A stretch of 11,500 bases of DNA from an uncultured Candidatus Melainabacteria bacterium (GCA_934754735.1 CAKVJE010000060.1:1-11500); one strand, 5' to 3'; positions 1 to 7,179 are shown, counted from the stretch's first letter. Translations and numbers: made by a program. The notes: generated from the sequence alone by a model not told the origin.

Positions 1-2
1 AC

Positions 3-467
3 GAAAAAAACAAGTATTATCAACAAAAACTTTACAAAGGTTATATGGGCTTTGAATCAGATTCACAATGTCTTTTATACTCTTTACATTACATCAATAA
101 AATTCTTGGTTGGCCGCTTCAATATTTTAAACACACGATAACGCCTTTAGGGTATGATGAAATTATTAAGCGTGAAGATAAAGAAATTTTGTTGAGGATA
201 AAAGCATCATTATCTCATTTGGAAATCAACGGCCCAAATACACTTCTTGCAGTAACTCCAAATAAAGAACTCCTTTGTGTTTGTGATTCTAAAAAGCTTC
301 GTCCGGTTGTAATCGGACGTGATAATGACACAGTAATTATGACATCAGAAGTTGTCGGAATAAACGATTTGATGCCGAATAGAGATATAACACAGGATAT
401 TTATCCAAATGAGCATGAGACAGTAATAGTTAGGGATGATTTGACGGTAGAAAGATGGCAACAGTAA
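3..467 (+). CDS. Class II glutamine amidotransferase subunit of split glutamate synthase (C-terminal part)
   Basis: The reading frame is open from the window edge, so the gene is 5'-truncated. The first in-frame ATG (45) is internal: the residues before it (YKGYMGFESDSQ) continue the family sequence. The protein resembles the C-terminal half of stand-alone glutamine amidotransferase subunits of archaeal-type glutamate synthase (GltB1/GlxB/MgsA-like), which hydrolyse glutamine and pass ammonia to the synthase subunit. The catalytic N-terminal Cys would lie outside the window, so activity cannot be judged. The segment LLAVTPNKELLCVCDSKKLR fits the usual strand where class II amidotransferases show sample values and then 'D..KLRP'. 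The last 13 bases overlap the start of the FMN subunit, which implies translational coupling in one operon. A methylglutamate-synthase-type paralogue is possible but less likely given the neighbours. Confidence 0.8.
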   Translation, partial: EKNKYYQQKLYKGYMGFESDSQCLLYSLHYINKILGWPLQYFKHTITPLGYDEIIKREDKEILLRIKASLSHLEINGPNTLLAVTPNKELLCVCDSKKLRPVVIGRDNDTVIMTSEVVGINDLMPNRDITQDIYPNEHETVIVRDDLTVERWQQ

Positions 468-2080
468 AAATTAATGAACTTCATAAAAGCGACTTACCTT
501 GGATAATCGAGTATGACGAAGAAAAATGCATAGGTTGTGGAAAATGTACGGCCGCATGCTCTTTCAACGCGATTGTTCCGGCGGTTGAAACAAGAAAAAC
601 AAATTCGATTTTATCAAAATCAAAAGCCGAAAAAGTTTTAGTAATCAAGCAAAGAGTTTCTTTGGATAACTATTGTCATGGTTGCGGAATGTGTGCTAAT
701 GTTTGCCCAAATGGTGCAATAAAAGCGGTTCGCAACAAAGATGACAAGTATTCTGTGGCCTATAGAGCTCAAAAAGCTGATTCGTTTAAGAAAGGCGGAC
801 GTTCTAACTTAAATACCGAAGGTCGAACTCTGGACAAAATTAAAATCGGTAGAATTTCTCAAATGACAGACCCGTCTTTGGACGCACAAAGACACACTTT
901 TGAACTAAAGACTCCGTTTGGACGAGTTTTAAAAGCCGACAAATTGAATTTTGACGTTAAAGACGGAAAAATTATTGAAACAGCTTCTCTTCCACCTAAC
1001 AGATGGATTTATCCGATAATTTTCGGCGATATGTCTATCGGTGCAGTTTCTTGGCGTATGTGGGAAGCTATGGCGATTGCAACAGCTTATTTAAATGAAG
1101 TTATGGGAATTCCAATTCGTATGTGTACCGGAGAAGGCGGAATTCCGACTAAGCTTTTAAAATCAAGATATGTAAAATACATGATTTTGCAAATCGCGTC
1201 AGGTCATTTCGGTTGGAACAGAATTATAAAGTCTTTGCCTGAGATGACAGAAGATCCTGCCGGTATTTTAATCAAAATCGGTCAAGGCGCTAAACCAGGA
1301 GACGGCGGGCTTTTACTTGCAAGCAAAGTTGCAAAATACGTTCAAGAAATTAGAGGTGTACCAAAAGCAGATTTACTTTCTCCACCAACGCATCAAGGCT
1401 TGTATTCGATAGAAGAAAGCGTTCAAAAGATGTTTTTGTCTATGAATGCGGCGTTTAATTTCAAAGTTCCTGTTGCGATTAAGGTTGCGGCGTCTGTTAC
1501 GAGTGTTTCTGTTTACAACAACTTGCTTCGCGACCCTTATAACATTGTTGGCGGATTTTTCCTTGACGGTTTAGCAGCCGGAACGGGTGCAGCACACGAA
1601 ATTTCTCTGAACCATACTGGACATCCGATAACGTCAAAACTTAGAGATTGTTATTTAGCAGCTGTTCATCAAGGCAGACAAGGCGAAATTCCATTGTTTG
1701 CAGGTGGTGGATTAGGACAAACAGGAAGCTTCGCGGCTGACGCGTTCAAACTTATTTGTCTTGGCGCAAACGGTGTATTTACGGGCAGAATGCTTATGGA
1801 AATTGCAGGATGTGTCGGTAACGACACCGGTAAATGCAACGCTTGTAATACAGGGCTTTGTCCTGCGGGAATTGCAGCACAGCAAGAATGCTTGGTTAAA
1901 AGGCTTGATGTTGATAAGGTTGCGCAAAACCTTGTTAATTACATCCTAGCGACAGATATTGAACTCAAGAAGCTTATGGCACCTGTTGGCTGTTCAACTT
2001 TACCTGTCGGACGTTCAGATGCGTTGATTACGGTAGATAAGCACATTTCAAGAAGACTGGATATTCAGTATAGTTGTTAG
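455..2080 (+). CDS. gltB: Glutamate synthase FMN/Fe-S subunit with N-terminal ferredoxin domain
   Basis: This is the synthase subunit of a split glutamate synthase (GltB2/GlxD type, 541 residues). It would condense ammonia and 2-oxoglutarate and reduce the product to glutamate on FMN in the cytoplasm. Residues 25-35 (C25, C28, C31, C35) and 74-84 (C74, C77, C80, C84-P) form two 4Fe-4S motifs; the first lacks the usual Pro after its last Cys. Residues from about 130 to 510 form the FMN-binding TIM barrel: the GQGAKPGDGG motif is at 276-285, the glycine-rich FMN phosphate region at 416-440, and the Fe-S cysteines of the synthase domain at C453, C461, C464 and C469. The start is the ATG that overlaps the amidotransferase gene by 13 bases. 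No GltD-like FAD/NADPH subunit is nearby, so reduction probably comes from ferredoxin. Confidence 0.9.
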   Translation: MATVKINELHKSDLPWIIEYDEEKCIGCGKCTAACSFNAIVPAVETRKTNSILSKSKAEKVLVIKQRVSLDNYCHGCGMCANVCPNGAIKAVRNKDDKYSVAYRAQKADSFKKGGRSNLNTEGRTLDKIKIGRISQMTDPSLDAQRHTFELKTPFGRVLKADKLNFDVKDGKIIETASLPPNRWIYPIIFGDMSIGAVSWRMWEAMAIATAYLNEVMGIPIRMCTGEGGIPTKLLKSRYVKYMILQIASGHFGWNRIIKSLPEMTEDPAGILIKIGQGAKPGDGGLLLASKVAKYVQEIRGVPKADLLSPPTHQGLYSIEESVQKMFLSMNAAFNFKVPVAIKVAASVTSVSVYNNLLRDPYNIVGGFFLDGLAAGTGAAHEISLNHTGHPITSKLRDCYLAAVHQGRQGEIPLFAGGGLGQTGSFAADAFKLICLGANGVFTGRMLMEIAGCVGNDTGKCNACNTGLCPAGIAAQQECLVKRLDVDKVAQNLVNYILATDIELKKLMAPVGCSTLPVGRSDALITVDKHISRRLDIQYSC

Positions 2081-2110
2081 AATATTAAGGCGATAAATTA
2101 ATGAAGGGTT

Positions 2111-2218
2111 ATAAGTTGACAGTTGAAAGTGGAAAGTTGAAGGTTATTTATATGGTGCAAAAAATTGCACCCTACCTCTGTCAATGGAAAATTGAAAGTG
2201 GAAAATGGAAAATAGTAT
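2111..2218. repeat. Small intergenic repeat element with direct and inverted repeats
   Basis: TTGAAAGTGGAAA occurs twice in direct orientation (2123-2135 and 2192-2204). Between the copies is a perfect hairpin, GGTGCAA (2154-2160), loop AAAA, TTGCACC (2165-2171). A wider inverted pair, TTGACA (2116-2121) and TGTCAA (2179-2184), surrounds it. The GTGGAAAGT-type iterations resemble short intergenic repeats that get mis-translated as ESGKWK-like peptides. It lies between two glutamate synthase genes. Family membership cannot be tested from one copy. Confidence 0.5.
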
Positions 2219-2299
2219 TAAATAATTTTCAATTGTTTATTTTTATTTTTGCTTTAGAGAAACACCATATAAACGAAATTAAAAAATAGAAAGGCAAAT

Positions 2300-2677
2300 A
2301 TGATACAACAAATTAATTTTGTAGATTTAAATACTAGACCGATTTATGCGAAAAAACAAGAAACTGCTTTAAATTTTTATGGAAAGCAAAAAATAGATAG
2401 TAAACAAAAAATGGCTCAAAATGCTAAAGATAAAAATCAAGGATTTTTAAGTAATGACATAGAAAAACGCCAACATTTATATGAGACATTAAAAGATTCT
2501 TGTAAAATGCTTGCAGGATTGTTTGTTATGTTTGCATCTAGTATTATAGGTACAAATCTTGCTAATCGTTGCAGTAGTGCGGAAGCAAAAACTTATGAAC
2601 AAGTAATTAAAATGCAATGTGATAGTGTGAAAAAAGTAAATATTACAATGTTCAAACCAACACTTAGGGTGCATTAA
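2300..2677 (+). CDS. Small hypothetical protein with one hydrophobic segment
   Basis: I do not recognise a family. This 125-residue lysine-rich protein starts with a polar leader that contains LNFYG (about residues 24-28). That resembles the F-R-G motif in the leaders of the two HExxH proteins further right. A single hydrophobic stretch at about 70-88 (MLAGLFVMFASSIIGTNLA) could be a membrane helix, followed by a short polar tail. The ATG is preceded by GAAAGG about five bases upstream, a reasonable Shine-Dalgarno. The gene interrupts the glutamate synthase cluster and is probably a lineage-specific insertion rather than an enzyme subunit. It may be co-transcribed with its neighbours because no terminator is visible on either side. 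The call as a real gene rests on the ribosome site and the leader-plus-helix layout. Confidence 0.55.
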   Translation: MIQQINFVDLNTRPIYAKKQETALNFYGKQKIDSKQKMAQNAKDKNQGFLSNDIEKRQHLYETLKDSCKMLAGLFVMFASSIIGTNLANRCSSAEAKTYEQVIKMQCDSVKKVNITMFKPTLRVH

Positions 2678-2721
2678 AAATATATTAATTCACTTATTCA
2701 GCTAGGACAAGAGGAATCGTT

Positions 2722-3774
2722 ATGACAATTTGCAAAATAAAATCACTAAAAAATAATACAAGAATGTCAACACAAGAACTTCTTCAAACGATTTACAAAA
2801 AAATTGAAGAAGGAGTTTGCGAGTTTGAAATCGAGGCTTGCGGACAACACGATATCGGCGGCGGTTGTAAACATTCTGTAAATAACAATTTAACTTTCCA
2901 TGTAACCAACCCCGGACAAAGAGTTGGCGCAATGGGAATGGATGGAACAAAAACCGTAGTTGATGGTTCAGCTCCGGCAGATATTGGCTGGTTAAATTCC
3001 GGTGCAGAAATTGTTGTTAAAGGTGATGGCGGAGATACTGCTGCACATTGCGCAGCCGGTGGCAAAATTTACGTAGGCGGTCGAGTTGGAACACGTTCTG
3101 GCGCATTGATGAAACACGATCCAAAATTTGAACCACCACAATTTTGGGTACTTAAAAACACAGGTTCTTTCAGCTTTGAGTTTATGGGTGGCGGAATTGC
3201 CGTAATTTGCGGTTATGACTGCGAAAATTTACCGTCAATTCTCGGTAATCGCTCTTGTGTCGGCATGGTTGGCGGAATAGTTTACATTCGCGGTAAAGTC
3301 GAAGGTTTGGCAAAATGCGTAGAAGTTGTTAAGCTTGATAAGTTCGACAAAGATTTCTTAACTGCCGGCATGGAAGATTTTTTAAATGCGATTGAACATC
3401 CTGAATTAAAAAACAAACTTCTTGATTTTTCTGAGTGGTCAAAAATTGTTCCGCTTCCAAAAGAATTGAAAGAAAAAAAGATTTCTGTTAAAGAATTTAA
3501 AGATGCAGAATGGTTTAAAGAAGGCCTGTTTGGCGATTTAGTAGAAGATAATGGCGAAGTTTATGGTATAGCAGAATGTGGAATTGCTCGATTGCGAAAA
3601 CCTGTTTGGAATTCTGAAAAATGCGTCGGTTGTGATTTGTGCTTAAATAATTGCCCACAAAAAGCTATAGCCGAAGAAAACAAGAATTATTTTGTTAAAG
3701 ATGAAAAATGCATTGGATGTGGAATTTGCGCAGGTGTTTGTCCTCGCAACGCTTGGGAGATGATAAAATCCTAG
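2722..3774 (+). CDS. Glutamate synthase GXGXG subunit fused to a C-terminal 2[4Fe-4S] ferredoxin
   Basis: Residues about 35-215 are the right-handed beta-helix (GXGXG) domain of glutamate synthase (GltB3/GlxC type), visible as repeated glycine turns such as GAMGMDGTK, GDGGDTAAHCAAGGKIYVGG and GMVGGIVYIRGK. In the one-chain enzyme this domain supports the ammonia tunnel and domain packing. Residues 220-295 are a linker. Residues 301-311 (C301, C304, C307, C311-P) and 330-340 (C330, C333, C336, C340-P) are two classical 4Fe-4S motifs. Stand-alone GXGXG subunits usually lack this tail, so the fusion suggests a direct electron path to the FMN subunit. The start at 2722 has GAGGA six bases upstream; an internal ATG at 2764 is less well placed. 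The stop shares the CTAG tetranucleotide with the stop of the converging YkgJ gene. Confidence 0.88.
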   Translation: MTICKIKSLKNNTRMSTQELLQTIYKKIEEGVCEFEIEACGQHDIGGGCKHSVNNNLTFHVTNPGQRVGAMGMDGTKTVVDGSAPADIGWLNSGAEIVVKGDGGDTAAHCAAGGKIYVGGRVGTRSGALMKHDPKFEPPQFWVLKNTGSFSFEFMGGGIAVICGYDCENLPSILGNRSCVGMVGGIVYIRGKVEGLAKCVEVVKLDKFDKDFLTAGMEDFLNAIEHPELKNKLLDFSEWSKIVPLPKELKEKKISVKEFKDAEWFKEGLFGDLVEDNGEVYGIAECGIARLRKPVWNSEKCVGCDLCLNNCPQKAIAEENKNYFVKDEKCIGCGICAGVCPRNAWEMIKS

Positions 3775-4256
3775 TGCTTAATCCAATCATAAAGATTTTT
3801 GATTTCACCATAATTACAGTTTTTCAGTAAATTTGGGGTGTCAAGTTTGGCTAAAATCGGAGTTATTAAAAATTCGTTGTTTTTATATACGCTTGAATAA
3901 TTTTTGCCATAATTTACACAATAAGGAAGTTTGATTGTATGCTCTTTGCATATATAAGCAAGTCCGTGCACTCGGCAAATTATTGGGCGGTAAGGATAAA
4001 TTGAGCATTTTTTATTAATAAGAAAAGGGCAAGCGCCACCTTTTTCCATTGTTTTTATTTGATTTTGCACTATTTGTTTAGTATCGTTATCAAGAGCAAT
4101 ATAGCCTTTCATAAGATATTGCAATTCAAGTGCAGAAAGCGGATAATCGCCTTTTTCACAACACGCAGAACATCCGATTTTGCATTGAATATATTCTTTG
4201 TGCGTAGAAAAATATGTTTTTAATTGTTTATCAAGATTTTTTATAAAGTTTTCCAT
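3771..4256 (-). CDS. YkgJ-family cysteine-cluster protein (CxxCxxCC-like zinc/iron-chelating domain)
   Basis: This 161-residue protein has the hallmark cysteine cluster of the YkgJ/UPF0153 family: C25, C29, C32, C33 (CKIGCSACC), then C76 (ACPFL), C84 (KKCSIYPYRP) and C94 (ICRVHG), with further cysteines at C103 and C113. The pattern CPFL...C.IY..RP..CR..G is strongly family-like. Members are thought to bind a metal, probably zinc or iron; their precise function is unknown. It follows the flavoprotein gene by 16 bases on the same strand, so the two are probably one transcript. The Shine-Dalgarno is weak. Its stop codon overlaps the stop of the converging glutamate synthase gene, leaving no room for a terminator. 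Confidence 0.85.
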   Translation of the reverse strand: MENFIKNLDKQLKTYFSTHKEYIQCKIGCSACCEKGDYPLSALELQYLMKGYIALDNDTKQIVQNQIKTMEKGGACPFLINKKCSIYPYRPIICRVHGLAYICKEHTIKLPYCVNYGKNYSSVYKNNEFLITPILAKLDTPNLLKNCNYGEIKNLYDWIKH

Positions 4257-4272
4257 GTATTTAAAACCAGAA

Positions 4273-5490
4273 TTAGATTATTAAATCAAATATTCCTTCA
4301 GAATAAGTTGGATGCGCAAAGCAAACTTTTTTCAAATCATCAACTGATAAATTATTTTGTATTGCAACTAAAATTGTATGAATCAATGATGACGCTTCTT
4401 TCGATACAATGTGTGCGCCTTTTATCAACCCGTCTTTTGTAATTATTTTGATAAAACCTTCCGTTGAGTCATCACACCAAGCTTTTCCGAGTGCTGTAAT
4501 CGGAAGTTTTGCGATTTTATATGTTTCATCTATATCCTGCTCTTTAATTCCAACCCATGCAATTTCAGGCTCACCATAAATTACAGAAGGTACAAGGTTT
4601 TTGTCAAAAGGAATTCCAAGAGCTAAAGCTTTCGCTTGATGAATTGCGTAATGTGCAAGTTGAATTTCACCGCAAGCATCACCGATAATATCGCCATCGC
4701 AAGTCGGACAAACAGGTTGTCGTCCTGTCGCAACAAGGATAAAATCTGGAGTTATTTCCACTCCGCTTTTTAGAATCGCAGTTCTGTCTTTGATTTCAGA
4801 AATACAATCGTTTAAATAGAATTTGATTTTTTTCTGTTTGAAAATTCTTTCAATACGTTTCGAAACTTCTATATCTGCAAGCGGAACAAGGTGTTCAGCC
4901 ATTTCAACAACGGTTACTTCAACTTCAAAATTTGATAGGATTCTTGCCCATTCTGTTCCAATAGCGCCGGAGCCGACTATTAAAACCGATTTTGGAAGTT
5001 TTTGAATTTTTAAAATGTCATCAGAACTCAAAATAAATTTTCCGTCGAATTCAAGCCCTTTGATTTCGCGAGGCTTTGAACCTGTTGCAATGATTATGTG
5101 TTCAACTTCATAAGTATCACTCGCAGTTTTGATAAGTTTTCCTTCTACGCAGGCTTCTTCGTAAATAGTTTTTACACCGGAATTTTTAACAGCTAATTCT
5201 AAAGATTTTCTAATCTTTTCAATTGCCTTGTCTTTCTTTTCAACAACTTTTGAAAAGTCGAAATTGAAATTTTCAAAGCTTATACCTAAGTCGCTTGAAT
5301 TTTTAATTTTTGCGTATAATTCAGATGAATGTAAAAAAGATTTTGTTGGAATACAACCTCGATTTAGACAGGTTCCGCCTAAACAATCTTTTTCGAATAA
5401 TACAACTGAATAACCTTTTTTTGCTAAAAACATGCCGGCTGTATATCCTGCCGGTCCACCACCTATAATTCCATAATCAAATTTTTCCAT
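4273..5490 (-). CDS. lpd: Dihydrolipoamide-dehydrogenase-like pyridine nucleotide disulfide oxidoreductase, short form
   Basis: This FAD flavoprotein of the Lpd class would reoxidise dihydrolipoyl groups with NAD+. Visible motifs are the FAD dinucleotide fold GIIGGGPAGYTAG (7-19), the redox disulfide C41-LNRG-C46, the NAD fold GSGAIGTEWA (173-182), ATGR (254-257) and the C-terminal H393-PTYSE398 dyad. At 405 residues it is clearly shorter than the usual 460-470. The shortfall lies mostly between ATGR and the second FAD motif GDA (270-272): only about 12 residues are present where relatives have about 35, and these contain a CPTC pair (C261, C264). The C-terminus also ends only seven residues after E398. 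The frame is intact, so the loss is a real in-frame shortening rather than a frameshift. No E2 or glycine-cleavage genes are nearby, so its partner is unknown. Confidence 0.85.
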   Translation of the reverse strand: MEKFDYGIIGGGPAGYTAGMFLAKKGYSVVLFEKDCLGGTCLNRGCIPTKSFLHSSELYAKIKNSSDLGISFENFNFDFSKVVEKKDKAIEKIRKSLELAVKNSGVKTIYEEACVEGKLIKTASDTYEVEHIIIATGSKPREIKGLEFDGKFILSSDDILKIQKLPKSVLIVGSGAIGTEWARILSNFEVEVTVVEMAEHLVPLADIEVSKRIERIFKQKKIKFYLNDCISEIKDRTAILKSGVEITPDFILVATGRQPVCPTCDGDIIGDACGEIQLAHYAIHQAKALALGIPFDKNLVPSVIYGEPEIAWVGIKEQDIDETYKIAKLPITALGKAWCDDSTEGFIKIITKDGLIKGAHIVSKEASSLIHTILVAIQNNLSVDDLKKVCFAHPTYSEGIFDLII

Positions 5491-5547
5491 AGAAGCATTC
5501 TAGCATATTTTTTAGAATATGTCTAAAGAATTAAATTATAGTTTTTT

Positions 5548-5570
5548 GTTGGGCTGAAAGCCCAACCTAC
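5548..5570 (-). repeat. Single REP-like palindrome with GTAG head
   Basis: On the minus strand a GTAG tetranucleotide (5570-5567) precedes a perfect 8-bp palindrome with a 3-base loop, GTTGGGCT TTC AGCCCAAC (5566-5548). A GTAG head next to a GC-rich hairpin is the layout of REP sequences mobilised by RAYT (TnpA-REP, Y1 tyrosine) transposases. Its first base overlaps the stop codon of the HExxH protein gene. No U-run follows the hairpin on either strand, so it is not a classical terminator. No transposase gene is in the window. Confidence 0.6.
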
Positions 5571-6689
5571 TAATCCCATTTAGCTCCTGTTTTTTCTATA
5601 ACTTCTTCGTAGAATAATTTGTACATATCTCCAAATTTTTTACCTTCTCTATTTGCTCCAACTTCAAGCGGGTTGTTCTTATAGCGTTCGTAAGCTTCTT
5701 GCAAGAAACTAAAACGTTCAGGATTTGTTTGTTTTAATTTTTGTACTGCTTCTGCGGTTAAATTTTCATCATACATAAATATAGTTTCATATTCCTTCAT
5801 TGCATTAAGATACAATTCAGCTTCTTTATATTCTTCAGAATTAATATCTATTTTCCCTTTTCTTTCAAGTAAGCTTCGTAGTTTACTACATTCTTTTTTT
5901 ATCGTCTTTCTTGCATTAGCTTTATAGTTTTCAATATCAGCATTTGTTAATTCAGAATATTTTTTTCCTGTTTCTTTAATGCACATTGCTTCATTAATCT
6001 CAAGTCTTTTTAAAATAGGTAAAATTTGCGCATTTATATATGCTTCTTCGCCAAAACTTCTATATACAAGGTCATTTTGTCTAAAATGTTCTAATTCATG
6101 TCGTATTGTTTTGTAAATATCACTTACATTACTACCACCTTGTAGATAAATTGTTATCTCATCAGTGCTTGCATTACCGCCACCGGAGCGCTTTGTGCTG
6201 AATTTGAGATTTGGTCTATCTGAACGAAATCTATATCCCATTTGTTCTGCTAAATCAGTATACGTATTAAAAACTCTGTCCTTAAATTTTAGGCCATTCA
6301 TATTCTTAAAAATTTCAGCATATTCTTTATCTATTTTTCCGTTAGAAACTAATTCTTCTAATTTCTTACATTGAACTTCTGTTAGAGGTTTTGGTTTGAC
6401 TTTTCCTTTTGTGGTAAACCAAAGTCCTAATCCGACAAGAGTCGTTAAACCGGCACCCCATAACAAAGATTTAACGCCAGTAGACATTTTGTCTTTTGGT
6501 TTTTTGATTTTATTTGTGGCAGAATACTCTATTGTATCCGGTGGATACGATAGTTGAGAAGGCTGTATTGCTCGCGTAGGAAGCGGATTAGACTCTACCC
6601 CCCCCCCGAAACGCAGGCGCACATGGAGTTTGAGATGTTTGATAATAATTTTGAGGTAAAATCAAATAATTGCTATTAATTGATGACAT
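5570..6689 (-). CDS. Membrane-anchored HExxH (zincin-like) protein, interrupted by a poly-G frameshift
   Basis: The best start is the ATG at 6689-6687, with AGGAAGG seven bases upstream. Its leader ends in PAFRG, the same F-R-G motif as the neighbour at 7225-8319. The ten-G run (plus-strand C at 6598-6607) then shifts the frame and translation would stop at TAA 6590-6588 after 33 residues. Nine G would join the leader to the rest and give 372 residues. In that numbering there is a PDTIEYS motif near 50-56, one hydrophobic helix at about 73-93, HELEH at 197-201 (zinc ligands and catalytic Glu of a zincin) and PLEVGAN near 340, where E342 could be the third ligand. An open frame from GTG 6622 exists but lacks a ribosome site and would lose the leader. 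It could be a surface or secreted metallopeptidase; the substrate is unknown. Confidence 0.7.
6598..6607. other. Ten-base homopolymer (poly-C / poly-G) inside a coding leader
   Basis: Ten consecutive C on the plus strand, read as G in the gene, lie directly after the F-R-G codons of the HExxH protein. Tracts of this length are prone to slipped-strand mispairing. It is the only long G/C homopolymer in this AT-rich window, and its length decides the reading frame. Confidence 0.9.
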
Positions 6690-6777
6690 ACAATCGCCTT
6701 CCTACTTTTTTCTAACCTTATATTAATAAAGTCTAAAACCAAATAAAAGTTGCTAAATTTGGAGTAGAATATTAAGG

Positions 6778-6793
6778 AATTGTAACAATTATA
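6778..6793 (-). promoter_or_regulatory. Palindrome AATTGTTACAATT overlapping a TATAAT box upstream of the 5570-6689 gene
   Basis: The minus strand has TATAAT at 6793-6788, running into the perfect palindrome AATTGT-T-ACAATT (6790-6778). This would place an operator on the -10 box, about 90 bases before the ATG at 6689. The -35 region is poor. The same palindrome recurs upstream of the subtilisin-like gene, and half-sites occur upstream of the gene at 7225-8319. Confidence 0.45.
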
Positions 6794-6923
6794 ACTCTCT
6801 CTTAAGGAGAGATAGAATTTCTTAATGAAAGGACATAAAAATTTTCAGTTGATTTAGTCCTAGAATTTAGAAATTCTTGAGAGGGTATTAGATTCTAAAA
6901 GTTAATAAAACCCTCTCCTTTTT
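6794..6923 (+). ncRNA. Candidate structured RNA ending in an intrinsic terminator
   Basis: Nested complementary arms fill this intergenic stretch: AGAATTTCT (6814-6822) with AGAAATTCT (6869-6877); inside it AGGAC (6830-6834) with GTCCT (6857-6861); and GAGAGGGT (6879-6886) with ACCCTCTC (6910-6917), followed by TTTTT (6919-6923). The last is an intrinsic-terminator layout on the plus strand. ACTCTCTC (6794-6801) can also pair with GAGAGGGT, with one G-U pair, which would compete with the terminator. No gene follows on this strand, so it would be a stand-alone small RNA or relic leader. No convincing plus-strand promoter was found, and no known RNA family is recognised. Confidence 0.35.
6879..6923 (+). 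terminator. Intrinsic terminator (plus strand)
   Basis: An 8-bp stem GAGAGGGT / ACCCTCTC, extended inward by ATTA/TAAT across a bulge, is followed within one base by TTTTT. The minus strand has no U-run after the stem, so the direction is plus. Confidence 0.5.
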
Positions 6924-6953
6924 ACACCACACTTCCAAATAAGTAAGCACAAC

Positions 6954-7099
6954 TAGTCTGTAGGTCAGGCAGTGCCTGACAAAATTCTCAAATATGAAAA
7001 ATGAATTATAATATATTATTTGCTTTAAACCCTTTAATTTATAACCAAAAGTTTAAAGTTAGAATAGTTTTTGTCAGGCACTGCCTGACCTACAGACTA
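6954..7099. repeat. REPIN-like element: inverted pair of GTAG palindromes
   Basis: Positions 6954-6984 and 7069-7099 are perfect 31-base inverted repeats around an 84-base AT-rich spacer. Each contains GTAG followed by the palindrome GTCAGGCAGTGCCTGAC (6960-6980, and its inverse at 7073-7093), so the element folds into a long hairpin with two smaller internal hairpins. The spacer adds CTTTAAAC (7023-7030) and GTTTAAAG (7051-7058). This is the arrangement of REPINs, REP doublets moved in trans by RAYT transposases. The ends also read TA...TA, so an IS630-type MITE is an alternative. Confidence 0.65.
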
Positions 7100-7179
7100 T
7101 TTATAATATAATAATTAAAAATTTTTATTATGTAGTGCATACAAATAGAAATAGGTGAAAAAGAATGATTTATATACAT

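Noticed and set aside
2101..2289. A 62-codon open frame after the FMN subunit
   Set aside because: Its sequence is the translated repeat element (SGKLK, ESGKWK patterns), with no ribosome site and no recognisable protein features.
5541..5570. Hairpin between the flavoprotein and HExxH genes as an intrinsic terminator
   Set aside because: The stem is strong but the T-run lies before it on the plus strand and would be an A-run after it on the minus strand, so neither direction gives a U-tail.
5570..6622. GTG at 6622 as the true start of the HExxH protein
   Set aside because: No Shine-Dalgarno precedes it and it reads the poly-G run as FGGG after a short basic stretch; the upstream ATG with AGGAAGG and a PAFRG leader is far more convincing, at the price of a one-base frameshift.
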